From NCBI RefSeq assembly GCF_043290135.1, contig NC_134700.1:158940053-159004052 (forward strand): a stretch of DNA of 64,000 nt, written 5' to 3'. This document shows positions 10,854 through 22,147 of this stretch, one piece after another. Under the pieces are notes generated by a model. That model worked only from the letters and a program-made list of their open reading frames with translations. It searched no databases and was not told where the DNA came from. The stretch comes from Rhipicephalus microplus. Taxonomy: Eukaryota > Arthropoda > Arachnida > Ixodida > Ixodidae. Position 1 is the first letter of the stretch; each line of letters begins with the position of its first letter. The translations under genes were made by a program, and so were the position numbers.

Positions 10854-11448
10854 ACACTGCTTCATCATGCGTCTTTGTGCGTGTATGCGATTACTTTAAC
10901 TTCTAATTGGCATCGATCATCAGGGTGGTACTTTTTTTCCAGAGGCGTTGATCCTTCTCAGAGGCGTTGATCAAGCAAACAGCGAATGCTAGATGATGTG
11001 CTGCCATCTGGTAGGCATTGTCAGACTCTTTATGGCCTCGGAGATGGCAAGCGCGTAGCAGGTATCTTGGAGGGAATGCGACACTTGTTTTAGATCAAAA
11101 ACCTGTATGTACCATTCGCAAGCACACGTGCTAGTACGACCTGCTGTGTGCGTGTGTGTGTAACAAAACATATCAAGAAGTATGCACTTAGCGATTGAAG
11201 GGTGCACTAAGGGCCAGATTTTGCTATCGCGTTCAACTCTGAAAGGCGAAACTTAGGGGTCCCCCAATTTTTCAACAAGCTACTGGAGCATTTTGTTTCT
11301 CTGAACACCCTATGTAAAAGACAAACAAGAGTTGATGGCTCTTGTGCTGTTTTATACTGTTTTTGTTGTGGCTTAACACAGAGTTTGTAATTGTGGTAGG
11401 TTGGTTACTGGCTATAGTTTAATGTGGACAACTTGACAACACGTGTTC
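10854..11448. other. No recognisable feature
   Basis: The sequence after the integrase has a short CAGAGGCGTTGATC direct repeat near 10940-10972. No LTR matching the 5' side could be found, nor any coding motif. Confidence 0.4.
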
Positions 11449-11545
11449 ATATCCTGGCCGTGGTGGCCTTTTTTCAAAGGGGGTGAAGAAGAAAAGCACT
11501 TGTGTTTTCAGATTTAGCTGCATGCTGAATTACCACAAGTGGACA
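11449..11545 (+). repeat. Degenerate SINE body fragment
   Basis: CTGGCCGTGGTGGCC, then a purine-rich stretch, ACTTGTGTTTTCAGATTTAG and CCACAAGTGG match the order of the tick SINE body (B-box flank, GATTTAGGTGCA region, CCAGGTGG). It is strongly diverged. Confidence 0.4.
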
Positions 11546-11709
11546 TGCCATATTTACTTGATTTAACACGACCACCATTATAACATGAGAGGGGGCTTTT
11601 CATTGTATCCAGAAAGAAAAAATAGTTCTCGGTATTTGATAGTTATGTGAGGGTCAATTTAGGTAGCAAAATTGCGGAAAAAACTCGTTATATTCGAGCA
11701 AATACTGTA
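11546..11709. mobile_element. MITE with Tigger/pogo-like ends
   Basis: The left end TGCCATATTTACTTGATTT and the reverse complement of the right end, TACAGTATTTGCTCGAATA, are related imperfect inverted repeats. The right side keeps the TA expected at pogo/Tigger target sites. The 164-bp interior has no coding potential. It resembles short non-autonomous pogo-like elements. Confidence 0.5.
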
Positions 11710-12673
11710 GTGAATCAAGTGTCCCAGACTGCAACGTGCCCCATATTTATACTAAAATTTCGACATGTAGAATCACACGTAATGATATGAAACACATGAC
11801 TTATACACATGAAAAGAATTTGCTATTTTATTCTTAAGTTCTCTTCATTATGTTTCTCCCAGTCACCCGTGTCTATTATGCAACATTATTTTTGAGTTGA
11901 ATACTGCACACATCACTACATTCATGACTAATGAAAACTAACAGTTCTCATTAATATTGTTCTAATTAATTCTCAATAATATTGTGTCTAATAAAGAAAG
12001 AAACAAGTCCTTAAGTTACGACTTCTTTCCTACACTGAGTGTGCAGTTGACTTTTGGTGTTTTGTTGCGCTTGTGTGTGCATACTTTGGACGAAATTCCA
12101 TGAGCATAATCCATTTGACATGGGACAAAACAGCAACGTGGAAGCACTTGCACTCAGTATACAGTTTAAACCACATGTTTATTTTTGTGATCAACAGTGC
12201 ATGTACAATTCATAAAGTGCATTACCGGGTGCTCGGAGCTTGCTGCTCAGAGTTTGCAACAAGGAGCAAGAATGCAATGCATTGAGATATGCATTAATGG
12301 CATGCTCAATAATTCTAACTCTTTTTATTGATGATTAGTTGGAAGGTCTGGGTTATTATGCAAGTTAGATCATATATGACTGCACACTATTGTGCTTCAA
12401 TAATTTGCTCGTTAAGTTTTGTTTATGCAGGCACCCAGAATTGCTGTCTGGCTGAACCAGTGTGTTCCTGTTGGTGCGCTGCGTTTTCTCTTTGCTGTAA
12501 GATGCGCTGCACCTTGGTACTAAGTTTAGCACAAAAGTTTCAGCAGAGTTCATGCGAAGAATTGTGAAACGATACACAGAAATTATGCCAAGCAGATTGT
12601 GATTATCAATTCTGTTTTTATTTTATCAGAATAATTCCTTTATGAGGTGATTACAAGGAGGAACTCCAAGTGA
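11710..12673. other. No recognisable feature
   Basis: AT-rich, with only small unconserved open frames. Confidence 0.4.
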
Positions 12674-12786
12674 GATGACGATAGTTATAGTGCGAGAACA
12701 GAATGACGACAAAGGGACAAGGAGGAGACAAGCGCTTGTCCCTTTGTCGACATTCTGTTCTCGCGCTATAACTATCGTGATGTCAT
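12674..12786. repeat. Foldback repeat of 113 bp
   Basis: The left arm (GATAGTTATAGTGCGAGAAC, then AGAATGACGACAAAGGGACA) returns as a near-perfect inverse to the right of a loop of about 13 bases. Arms are roughly 45-50 bp with a few mismatches and one small indel. There is no coding potential. It is probably a small non-autonomous foldback element. Confidence 0.7.
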
Positions 12787-13198
12787 ACCAACTAGCCCAA
12801 ACTGCCACACTTCTAAGTGAGAACTTTGAAAAGATATGTAGGCAAAGCTAGGAAAGTGTACAGTCATCAAATGATTGTATACATAAAATTAGCAGGGACA
12901 GCCGGTTGTCTAAGAGAACAAATTTATTGAAAAAGTGTCAGGCTTCTAAGTCACCAGGAAAGTAGTTGATGTGCTCGCAGGTTGAGGTCACATTTGCTTG
13001 CAGACAACACAATGTCAGTTTATTCTGGTTGTCGCTGTATGTGGGTGAAAGGATGGTTAGTGCTCACAACATTACTTGAATCTCTTGGAAGCTTTTAACA
13101 CAGCTCTCCTGCTCTCCTGTGATTGAAAGAATGTGGGTTTCTTTTGTCACTGCATACTTTTCTCCCTGTTTCATTTGACTAGTCACGTTCGGAGAACA
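12787..13198. other. No recognisable feature
   Basis: AT-rich sequence between the foldback and the inverted GC-rich repeat; nothing seen. Confidence 0.35.
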
Positions 13199-13428
13199 CC
13201 AGTGTACAGTGTTGTCCACTGTTGGGGCGAACGCGTGAGCGCGTGCCCGTGCTCTGCGAAGCACCACTGCCGCCAGTGCAAACGCACAGCGAAGCAAACC
13301 TACGCAGGCGCGGCAGTGCCTGCAGGCGTGGCTTCGCGTCGTCTGCTACAAAGCTCGCGCTCTTGGGCGCGCCGAACTTGCACTGCTGTGAAACAAACTT
13401 TGCTTACAACGTCATGTATTTTCTGCAG
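13199..13428 (+). repeat. Inverted GC-rich repeat, left copy
   Basis: About 230 bp, clearly GC-richer than its surroundings. It is the inverse of 16103-16335. Shared anchors are GTACAGTG at the outer end, GCAAACCTAC, CAGGCGCGGCAGTGCCTGCA, CTCGCGCTCTTGGG and AAACAAACTTTGCTTACAA at the inner end. The copies show many substitutions but essentially no length change over about 190 bp. One frame stays open in both copies and reads RRGSAC..GFASSA in each. Confidence 0.75.
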
Positions 13429-13911
13429 CCCCTGCAGCATTTAGTTTCTGATTTTAAAGACGTGCCAGAAGCCATCTTCATTTTATTCACTAAAATACAA
13501 TTGTCTCTTCGCCTACATGCTCATATGTCATTTTTAGAGCAGCTGAAGTTAACGAATACTTGTGGCTTTTTCTCATATTTTCAAGCTATCCGGTACTGTA
13601 GATGAAAATAAATGACTTGATTTTTATGGTTATCTTGCGCCGAGAGGAGAACGAGTGTGAAGTTGTACCCAAAATAATGATGACGCCAAATCTCATTTGC
13701 TGCAAAATAATAAAAAAAAAAACGGAAATAAAGGGGCGTATTTTTACGTCCTGATGTATCGTTGTAATAGTAAAGCGACGGCTTCCATTGCATTGATGAC
13801 ATCCCAGTAAGCATAATGAATGCTTGTAGTCTCATTCCTGCAAGGATGTTGACTATGGAAATTCGTAAGATGTTGTTACGCTATCATCACACTTGCACTT
13901 GTTGTAATAAT
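13429..13911. other. No recognisable feature
   Basis: AT-rich interior of the inverted-repeat interval, with no motif seen. Confidence 0.35.
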
Positions 13912-14125
13912 GGATGGGTTTTTACATCCCCGAACATCCTGTAACAACAGGATTATGAGGGACGTCGTCGTGGGGGGCACGGGAATTTTCTTCATTGGGT
14001 GCTCTTTGAAGGACACCTGAACCCAAGTACACGGGCCTCCAGCATGTCACTTTCACCGAAATGCAGCCAACATAGCCATTGGGCGTTCGATCCAGCAGAT
14101 GGCTTTGCTGCATCGGCCTTCAGAG
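13912..14125 (-). repeat. Degenerate SINE, minus strand
   Basis: Read on the plus strand it shows the inverse SINE order: GGATTATGAGGGACGTCGTC, ACCTGAACCCAAGTACACGG, CACCGAAATGCAGCC and GTTCGATCCAGCAGATGG (inverse B-box region). It is diverged, with no clear target duplication. Confidence 0.65.
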
Positions 14126-14964
14126 CACTGAAGCAAATTCTGGGGTGTCCGCGGCATGCATCGAATACAATTGCGAAAGGTTGCCTACATTTAGCGACCT
14201 CAGAAAGAGAAGAGCCGTCCTAAGGTCGATGTGGGCAATAAAGAGAGGCGCCTAGTGTTTACCCAAGAACATGAGCACTGCACTCACGAGTAGCAAGATG
14301 CTGTCTTAGACGACGAGTCGCCATTTACCACAAGGTGGGACCAAAGGCAGCGCGTGGGGCACTCGGACAACTGCTGGTGAGAAACAGCTCACATAAGCTG
14401 AGAAATTTGTTCGTAGTATGTCTAGATCAAAATTTTTTACACCATCATGGTCATGTGCACTGCTTAAACATAAGTAGCAATGTCCAATCTTTATTTAATT
14501 TTTAATATAATAATAAATATCACTGAAATTTGAAGTGCAATGTTTCCACAGCCAGGGCATTCATTGTTTTCGGAAGTAAGCACGGAGTATGACATTACAG
14601 CCACTGCTTTTATGAAATTGCATTCCTAAATTTTATCTTCGCCTAAAACTCAATTCTGCACATTACTCTAACATCTACCATCGTGAAAAAGGGTGCTAAA
14701 AGCCCGTAGATGAAGGCACACGGTATTTTGTGCTCTAAAAGTTGAAATACACTTATTTTAATTTTAAAAGGTCTACTGAGCGTGTTTATGCATATCAGGA
14801 AGTCCGACGAGAGGCAAAATTTTGTATTGTTTTGTTTGTATAAAAAAAGCTAAGCTCCCCAAAAAACATTCTTTTTTCTTTGGATATACCTGAATACATC
14901 CAGCTTGTAGCAGCAGCCAGTGGTCTTATGTCTATAGGGCGCAATCCCACCAACCGGCTGGGAG

Positions 14965-15330
14965 GCCTTAGTGAGGATAGAGAACAAGTTCACCACTGAC
15001 ATGTGCTGCTCAGTCCTGGACTGCGTCATGCCACCATACCCTCTTTACGGGCCCTTTCCTGACGGCAACTTTATTTTGCAGTTTGTCAACTTCCCCATTC
15101 ACAAGTCCAGAATAGTTGGAGCATTAATAGAGTCTCGGTATGTGTAAATTCTTGAGTGGCATGTGCAATCTTCTAACCTCAATATTATTGACAATGTCTG
15201 GGTCACCATGGAAACGTCAAAGTTACACTGGTGGCTCTCTCGACTCTTGCCAGATGCACTGTGGACCGCTGTAAAGCCAACCGCGGCCTTTCTGTACAGC
15301 TCTCTACCAGGTAGGATTAGGGCTGTCATT
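14965..15330 (+). pseudogene. C-terminal half of a Tc1/mariner-type transposase (relic)
   Basis: One frame from about 14965 carries the family order: VRIENKFTTD, CSVLDCVMPP, GPFPDGNFILQ, a degraded second catalytic box (FVNFPIHKSR where QDN/RSPIH is usual), an in-frame TAA, ILEWHVQSSNLNIIDNVW (the usual SPDLNPIENVW box, Asp in place of Glu), then a helical tail. In this family DDE transposases cut and paste the element at TA sites. The stop and the altered catalytic residues make it dead. It lies inside the 13.2-16.3 kb inverted-repeat interval. No N-terminal half was found upstream. Confidence 0.75.
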
Positions 15331-16102
15331 TATGCCTTCCGGAGATGCCATCTGTTACTAAAGCGAAAAAGCGCTCAAGATCGCATTTATCACAAAGCTG
15401 CGATCCATGTCAATTTGGCGGCGCATAAAAGCAAACCCGCAATTTTGCCCACCTTGATGCTGCGACGTCAACAAGGAGTACGAGAATGTGCAGTGTCAGA
15501 TAGCCTAATTTTGTTTTAGCCATAAAAATTCCTGGCCATTATTGTTCTTGAATAAACTTTTGATCTACTCTTCTTTGTTTTATAAAGCTCCAATTGCCGT
15601 TTTATTGTTCACATAAGAAAAAGGAGAGATATTTGCGTCTATAAAATGCTGAAATTAATATTCTTTTTTAGTGAGTTGTATGCAAAACAGTTGTACTATA
15701 ATAATTGATCTTTATGCTTTAAACTGAACAGTTCAACTGTTTTATATATAATCGGATGATACCACTCACGCCACTACATGCCTGCGATCGAGACCGTAAC
15801 ACAATGACCAAGGATTAACCCTCAATACGCTCCCTCTTAAAATGCACGCGAAATTCTCGTACTCACTAGACTCGTTAGAGCCGACCCGGAAATGTCTGCG
15901 CTAATGTTGCGTTGTGAAGTATTCTTAAAAAAAATGTAGAATTTGTTGCCACTTCCTACTCAAAAATAATTATTCATTACCTTCAATTTACTGCTAGAAA
16001 ACTGTATTTTTCCTAAATAATTCTATTACGAAGTGAACTTTACTAACATTCATAATCTGGCGATCTCCAAGTTGCAACACTAAATCTAAAGGCTGTTCTG
16101 GC
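15331..16102. other. No recognisable feature
   Basis: AT-rich; the rest of the inverted-repeat interval. The frame of the Tc1 relic drifts on to about 15519 without family motifs. Confidence 0.35.
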
Positions 16103-16335
16103 TATAGGAAATACGTAACATTGTAAGCAAAGTTTGTTTCATGGCAGTGCAAGCTCGGCGCACCCAAGAGCGCGAGCATTGAAGCAGACGATGCAAAGCC
16201 ACGCGTGCAGGCACTGCCGCGCCTGGGTAGGTTTGCTTTTATGCGTGGCCACGCTGCTGGTAATGGCGCTTCGTGCAGCACGGCCACGCGCGCGCGCATT
16301 CACCCTGACAGTGGCCGGCACTGTACAGTGCTTAC
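16103..16335 (-). repeat. Inverted GC-rich repeat, right copy
   Basis: The inverse of 13199-13428. See the left copy for shared anchors. The pair encloses 2.67 kb that contains a SINE and a Tc1-type transposase relic. Confidence 0.75.
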
Positions 16336-16851
16336 CTATTGAAACACAGCACTTGTGGCTAAGTGACGCACACATTTTCATTTGCAGCATATCGGCCTCA
16401 TATCGGCCTCATTTGGACTTGAACACTTAAGCAACATTACCTTTAGCAGCGAGATTTTCTGCGACATGATGTGGTTACCACAACTATTTGTTCATAGCAG
16501 TCATACAAAAAAAGAATGATATCATGTTTTGATCCGCGAGTGCTGTAGTTAGACTTAGATGCATGCTACAGAACGATCACAGTATTGTGGCTATAGCATG
16601 TAAAAAAAATTCTGCCTGTTCTGTGCTGTGAAAACCATTGAATACCTGCCAAGTCTTCCGGGTTGCTTGGAAGACTCCAGGATTTCGAATATTTCTTGCG
16701 TTTGTACGGTTGTCATGAAAATCTCTTGGAAATTGAAATTCCGGTGCGTGATCTGGCTGTATTGACAAAAGAACACCTTAATCGGCTCCAGGTTTTTTGC
16801 GATCCTACCCCATTTCATTATAGATGAATTTAAGAGGCGTTCATCTAAGTG
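16336..16851. other. No recognised feature; one 107-codon minus-strand frame
   Basis: An open minus-strand frame (16591-16914) overlaps the pogo-like end that follows. It shows no family motif, so I do not call it a gene. Otherwise AT-rich. Confidence 0.3.
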
Positions 16852-17255
16852 TACAGTACAATCTCGGTCATCCGAAACCGCAACAGATACAAATTCTTGA
16901 AATTTTCCAGCCAAATTTCACTATGTCTATTGGGCGTAAATACAAATGTTCCGAAGACATTTCCTAACCACGGCGGGTACTCAAATTGTCGAACGAAGGC
17001 CGAGAGCAGCGTACTCGAAGCTTCAGAAGTATGCGTGTGACCGGCACATGAACTGTCTGCTACAGTGCGTGTGATTGTCGTTGCCACAAACACTGTGGCC
17101 GAAACCGCGGTCATTCTTGATATGATCATGTATGGCGACGACGTAACTGACAGAACACGAAAAGTGTGCGCACGTCCAACGCTCGACCAGCCAAAGGAAC
17201 GCTACTTTCTGCAAACTCTGCGGACAAAACCAGGACAGATGCGATTGTAGATGGC
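16852..17255. mobile_element. Possible pogo/Tigger-like element end
   Basis: TACAGTACAATCTCGGTCAT at 16852 matches the type of end seen inverted at 35461 (TACAGTAGAATCTCGTTCAT). A TA precedes the CAGT. No matching right end or transposase motif was identified, so the extent is open. Confidence 0.35.
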
Positions 17256-17374
17256 ACAAAAACGACTTAGTTTTGAAGGCATGTGCGCGGCCAAGCGCAC
17301 GGGGATCGGAAAAGGTACTACCTTTTCTGATCCCCGTGTGCTTGGCTGCGCACATGCCTTCAACTACGTTTTGT
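17256..17374. repeat. Large near-perfect palindrome of about 119 bp
   Basis: The arms meet at 17318 with no real loop. The 43-nt inner arms (17275-17317 and 17319-17361) differ at only three positions, and all three are CpG in the left arm against CpA (TpG on the other strand) in the right. The outer parts also pair, with small gaps. There is no coding potential. It could extrude as a cruciform. Confidence 0.85.
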
Positions 17375-17431
17375 CACAACTGCTGCGCACAAAAGCGCAG
17401 TCATGGCGATGCAATAGTGACGTACTAGTCT

Positions 17432-17915
17432 TAAGGGCACGCGGATAACGCAGCGGTAGATTAAAGGCAATAAAGACGTAAAAAAAAAGGCCAGACACGT
17501 TGTGGTCTTCCTGTAAAAAAAATCTATAGTAGTGAGCAAAGCTGTGACCGGCGCTTTTGCGACAGTCAGCTGCGTCGTCCCATCCGTTCGCGTGTGTCCG
17601 AGGAAGACATGCGCGAGTTGTTTTGATGGAAACAAATTCTGCTAGTTGTGTTGATTCTTTAAAATCTTAGTGGGAAACCCTACCCTCGTGTATTCGGCCA
17701 CTCCAATTCACTATAAAACCGCAACGCCAATGTTGGCACTTCCGATTGAGACCCCCCCCCCCCCACCTCTCCTTGTTTTTTGCAATGGTTTTTTTGTTTG
17801 TTCTTGGTTCTTTTTGGTGCCGAAAATAAAGGGGCAAATAATTCAGCACAGCCCCTTCTCCCGTTACGGAAATCTTCCTGATTCAGAATTCTTGAACTTG
17901 GCAGGTATGCCATTG
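17432..17915 (+). repeat. Unclassified interspersed repeat, copy 2
   Basis: A full-length partner of 1-580 in the same orientation. It starts AAGGGCACGCGGATAACGCA and ends near GGCAGGTATGC. It contains a 15-base C run followed by T-rich sequence. Family unknown. Confidence 0.6.
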
Positions 17916-18655
17916 GGTGGCAAAACTAGAAACATGTACGTGAATAGATGGCAAGATTGCGCGGTGTCATAAATTCTGCACTATTGTTCAAATATGCCGT
18001 CGGCACTGCCGGAATCTTGCTAAATGTGCTCTCCTAGTTTTCTACATGACCGTCTTATGCAGACGGGTGCCTTGCCTTGGTTTAACACAATTTTGTCTCT
18101 AATGTAATTAATAAAGGTATAAATTATCTGGCTTTGGTTTTGTTTATTACAATTAATGAGCATCCAATTAACATAATTACTGGTAGTATAAATTCTTTTT
18201 TTTGGTATTTCGTATCTAAAGTCATCATAATAGTTTCGATCATCGACATCATTGCGTGTTATATATATTTTCACTGTCACCTCGAGCTGCACAACGCCTA
18301 CTACTATTCATAGGCATGTGCAGGGTTCCCCTTCAGGGGGAGGGGAGGGGGAGGCAAAGGTTCGTTGTGGTTCTCCCCTTCCTAATAGGTGTAAACAGGG
18401 TTCCGCTTTAGTGTGGTGAAAGTATACTGCAGCCCACCCCCTCCTCTCACTTCTCCCTATTAAGGCAATGTATGCAGTACACCTTGTGCACCCCATCCCC
18501 TCCCAGCCTCTTCTCAGGTGACCAAGGGGCAGGCTGTGCCATCCTGTCCAACAGGTAATGCTGTAATGCCAATGCTTGGCTTTTGCTTGTGCTGTCAAAT
18601 GTGCATCCACAAGTGTACCTTGTCTCTGACTTGCACATTCTGTTGCCACACGCAG
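17916..18655. other. Intron sequence upstream of exon 4
   Basis: No motif recognised. A C/T-rich stretch (about 18310-18530) contains poly-G/C runs such as GGGGGAGGGGAGGGGGAGG. The last 30 bases form the pyrimidine-rich acceptor of the next exon. Confidence 0.4.
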
Positions 18656-18862
18656 TCATGGAGTCATTCACGCACGAGCAGCTGGTGGAGCTGACTGCCA
18701 CGCTGGCATCCCTCCAAGAAGCGGAGGCCACAGGCTACGCCAGCCACCCGGGTGACGCAGGACTCCTGGCAGCCACCACACCCAACCTGGTCCCACCACC
18801 CGCTGCCCCAGCCACCACACTGCACAGGCTCGAAGCGGCTTCCCAGTCAGCTGCTGTGCCTG
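18656..18862 (+). CDS. Exon 4 in window of the putative forkhead-type gene
   Basis: A 207-nt exon, phase 1 to 1. It follows TTCTGTTGCCACACGCAG at 18655 and ends at the consensus donor GTGAGT at 18863. It needs one base from the previous exon, and the 4646-4730 exon supplies exactly that. It encodes about 69 residues: a possibly helical start MESFTHEQLVELTATLASLQ, then Ala/Pro/Thr-rich sequence ending in SAAVP. Its GC content is much higher than the flanks. No catalytic motif. The open frame and both splice signals support a real exon. An ATG two bases into the exon could also start a short isoform. Confidence 0.65.
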
Positions 18863-19620
18863 GTGAGTGATGCCATGTTTCGTTGCTGCCTTCACGAGGT
18901 TATGCACTGCACCATCCTGTGGAAGTGCGTGATGTCTGGTCTTACAGCTTTGTCTGTTGCAGTAGAGTAGTACCTATTAGCATTCAGTGCTAAGCTTGAG
19001 GTGGTGCGGGTTTGACTCCATTGCCTTCAATTGTATTTCATCATCATCATCATCAGCCTGACTACGTCCACTGCAGATCAAGGGCCTCTCCCATGTTCCG
19101 CCAGTTAACCCGGTCCTGTGCTTGCTGCTGCCAGTTTATACCCGCAAACTACCCACAAACTTCTTAATGTCATCTTCCCACCTAACCTTCTGTCTCCCCC
19201 TAACCCGCTTGCTTTCTCTGGGAATCCAGTTAGTTACCCTTAATGACCAGCGGTTATTCTGTCACGTGCTACATGCCGGGCCCTTGTCCATTTCCTCTTC
19301 TTGATTTCAACTATGATATCCTTAACACCCGTATGTTACCTAACCCACTCTGCTCTCTTCTTGTCTCTTAAGGTTACACCTACCATTTTTCTTTCCATTT
19401 CTCACTGCTTCGTCCTCAATTTAACCTGAGCCCTCTTTGTAAGTCTCCAGGTTTCTGCTCTGTAGCTAAGTACCGGCAAGATACAGCTGTTATATACCTT
19501 CCTCTTGAGGGATAGTGGCAATCTACCTGTGATAATTTGAGAGTGCTTTCCAAATGTGCACCACCCCATTCTTATTCTTCTAGTTACTTCAATCTCGTGG
19601 TTCGGCTCTGCGGTTATTAC

Positions 19621-20490
19621 CTACCCTAAGTAGACATAGTCTTTTACAACTTGAAGTGCACTATTACCTATCTCAAAGTGCTGCTCTCTTCCGAGGTCGT
19701 TGTACATTACTTTCGTTTTCTGCAGATTAATTTTAAGACCCACCTTTCTGCTCTCCTTGTCTAACTTCGTAATCATGAGTTGCAATTCGTCCCCTGAGTT
19801 ACTTAGCAATGCAATGTCATCAGCAAAGCGCAGGTTACTAAGGTACTCTCCATTAACTCTTATTCCTAACTGTTCCCATTCTAGGCCTCTGAAAGCATCC
19901 TGTAAGCACGCGGTAAATAGCATTGGGGAAATTGTATCCCCCTGCCTTATGCCCTTTTTGATTGGTATTCTGTTGCTTTCTTTATGAAGCACTATAATAG
20001 CATTTGATTCCCTGGATCCCCAGGATATCCTGGGGATGATCCCCAGGATATAAACATCCTGGAAGAAATTCCAGGATGTTTATATATGCTTCATCGCCCT
20101 GGTTCCTCAGTGTTTGGACGACTGCTAATATTTCTACTGAATCAAACGCCTTCTCGTAATCAATGAAGGCTATGCACAGTGGTTGGTTTTATTGTGAGCA
20201 TTTCCCTATTACCTGATTGATAGTATGAATGTGGTCGATTGTTGAGTAGCCTGTTCGAAATCCTGCTTGTTCTTTGGTTGATTGAATTCTAATGTTTTCT
20301 TTACTCTGTTAGCAATTATCTTTGTAAATAGCTTGTATACTACAGAGAGCAAGCTGATTGGCCTGTAATTCTTCAAGTCCTTGTCATCTCCTTTCTTATG
20401 TATTAAGATGATGTTAGCATTCTTCCAAGACTCTGGTACTGTTCCCGTCAAGAGACACCTCGTAAACAGGGTGGCTAGTTTTTCTAACAC
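19621..20490 (-). pseudogene. Reverse transcriptase domain of the RTE element (broken)
   Basis: Two minus-strand frames carry the RT. 20209-20490 holds the fingers (VPESWKNANIILIHKKGD, NYRPISLLSVVYKLFTK). 19621-19992 holds the palm with GIRQGDTISP and the catalytic FADD. Between them a palindromic insertion at 20016-20085 disrupts the codons after AYINILE. In life this enzyme copies the element RNA at a nicked target; here it is dead. Confidence 0.85.
20016..20085. repeat. Double palindrome inserted in the RTE reverse transcriptase
   Basis: 20016-20037 is a perfect 22-bp palindrome centred on GGATATCC. 20048-20064 and 20069-20085 are perfect 17-bp inverted arms with a four-base loop. One arm is the original coding sequence for YINILE on the minus strand; the other is its inverse copy. 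Confidence 0.9.
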
Positions 20491-20573
20491 AATCTGTCCA
20501 TCATCTTTCAGCAGATCTGAAGTTACTGGTCCTCACCAGCAGCTTTGCCTCTTTGCATGCTCTCCAAAGCTTT

Positions 20574-21104
20574 TCAGACTTCTTCTATCATTACTGGTGG
20601 GGTGTCATCTGGGTTACTGCTAGTTCTTATAGTATTAAGGTCATGGTTGTCCCGGCTACTGTACAGATCTCTGTAAAACTCCTCTGTTATTTTAACAATA
20701 CTATTCATAGTGGTAGTTATTTTGCCTTCTTTGTCCCTTAGTGCATACATCTGATTTTTGCCTATCCCATGTTTCCTCTTCACTGCTTTGACGCTTCCTC
20801 TGTTTTTCAGAGCGTGTTCAATTCTCTCCATGTTATACCTTCTTACATCGCATATCTTACGCCTATTAATCAACTTCGGAAGCTCTGCCAGTTCTATTTT
20901 GTCTGTTGTACTTGAGACTTTCATGATTTGACGCTTTCTAATGAGATTCTTCGTTTCCTGGGAAAGCTTGCCAGTGTCCTGTCTAACTACCCTGCCTCCA
21001 ACTTCCACTGCACACTCCGTAATGATACTCGTCAGATTATCATTCATTGTATCTATGCTAAGGTTGGTTTCCTCACTAAGAGCCGAGTACCTGTTCTGAA
21101 GCAA
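20574..21104 (-). pseudogene. RTE linker between endonuclease and RT
   Basis: A 176-codon open minus-strand frame, Lys/Arg rich, with TITEEFYRDLYSS-like sequence and a PPVMIEEV end. This is the usual region just ahead of RT in RTE and CR1-like proteins. It ends at a stop before a degraded KALESMQRGKAAGEDQ segment. Confidence 0.65.
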
Positions 21105-21173
21105 GACTCTGAATTCCTGTACTTTCCCTCTCAGTGCTAGCTCATTGATTGGCTTCTTGCGTATCAGTTTCTG

Positions 21174-21406
21174 TCATTCCTTTCTCAAGTCTAGGCGAAT
21201 TCGAGACCGTACCATTCTATGGTCACTGCATCGTACCTTGCCAACCACTTCCACATCCTGCACGATGCCTGGGTTTGCTCTCATTATAAAGTCTATTTCG
21301 TTCTTATTTTCGCCATTAGGGCTCCTCCATGTCCCCTTGCGGTTTTCTCGTTTTCGGTAAAAGGTATTCAAAATTCATAAAATATTGTGTGCTGCGAATT
21401 CCTCTA
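21174..21406 (-). pseudogene. RTE endonuclease, C-terminal part
   Basis: An APE-type endonuclease segment with NTFYRKRENRKGTWRSPNGE, NEIDFIM and a degraded SDHRMVRSRIRL motif. SDH contains the catalytic His of this family. The rest of the domain (GDYGVGTRNARGE) lies at about 22573-22640, on the far side of the inserted Tigger-like element, and the two parts join in register. Confidence 0.8.
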
Positions 21407-22147
21407 CAGTCAACTGCCGATTTTTCGGACACCCGAATTTTCGGAAATGCCCGATAATTCGGACATCTTCACGACACCGCCACGAGCCCCATAGAATCAA
21501 TGTATAAGGAAGTCTGAACTTTCGGACGCTCGAACCCCCCAGAGTCCAATTTTTCGGACTTTTTGACGCGACGGAAGGTCGGAAACCACCACTGACCTCC
21601 AGTGGAAACCACCACAACTGCGTCACACGCAATTACGATCGCATAAATGAGTGCGCCGGTCTACTGTGGCGGCATCTGTTGCTTGGACTCATTGATAGTT
21701 AGCGGAGAAACACACACGGCCTCCGAGATTCCTAACACTGGCCGTGTTTATCGTGCAAGCGTGCTTCGCTGACAGTTGAAACTATCCACTCGGAAATTTT
21801 TTAGCACTAATAAAGTTCCTTTCGCTTTAGCGCTTGTGCTTGTGTGTGCCACTCTGGCTTTCCGCGCAGCGCTTTCGCGAAGTGTTTCACCACTTCGAAC
21901 TAGAACTAACCGTCACACACCGATTTGGTCTGGCCACGCTGGCTATCTTGAATGTTACCAGCGCCACCTCTGGAGTACCTGAGGCACCGTCGCTTGCCGT
22001 CGCGCCGTTTTCTTTACGCAGCCCACATGGTGTTTGGCTAGCCTAGTGCATGGTTGTGCGAACGTGTGAAGTCTGCTCTGCAACGCTAAGCCTAGGTGCT
22101 TCGACGCTTGTCAACAAACTCCTTTGTTCACATCGTGAGGATTTCGC

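Noticed and set aside
10939..10972. CAGAGGCGTTGATC direct repeat as 3' LTR start of Gypsy element 1
   Set aside because: The repeat is only 14-15 bases and nothing similar exists near 5400-5550.
13133..13605. Frames of 103-127 codons
   Set aside because: They lie in the GC-rich inverted repeat; reported as a repeat because no start, partner exon or known family supports a gene.
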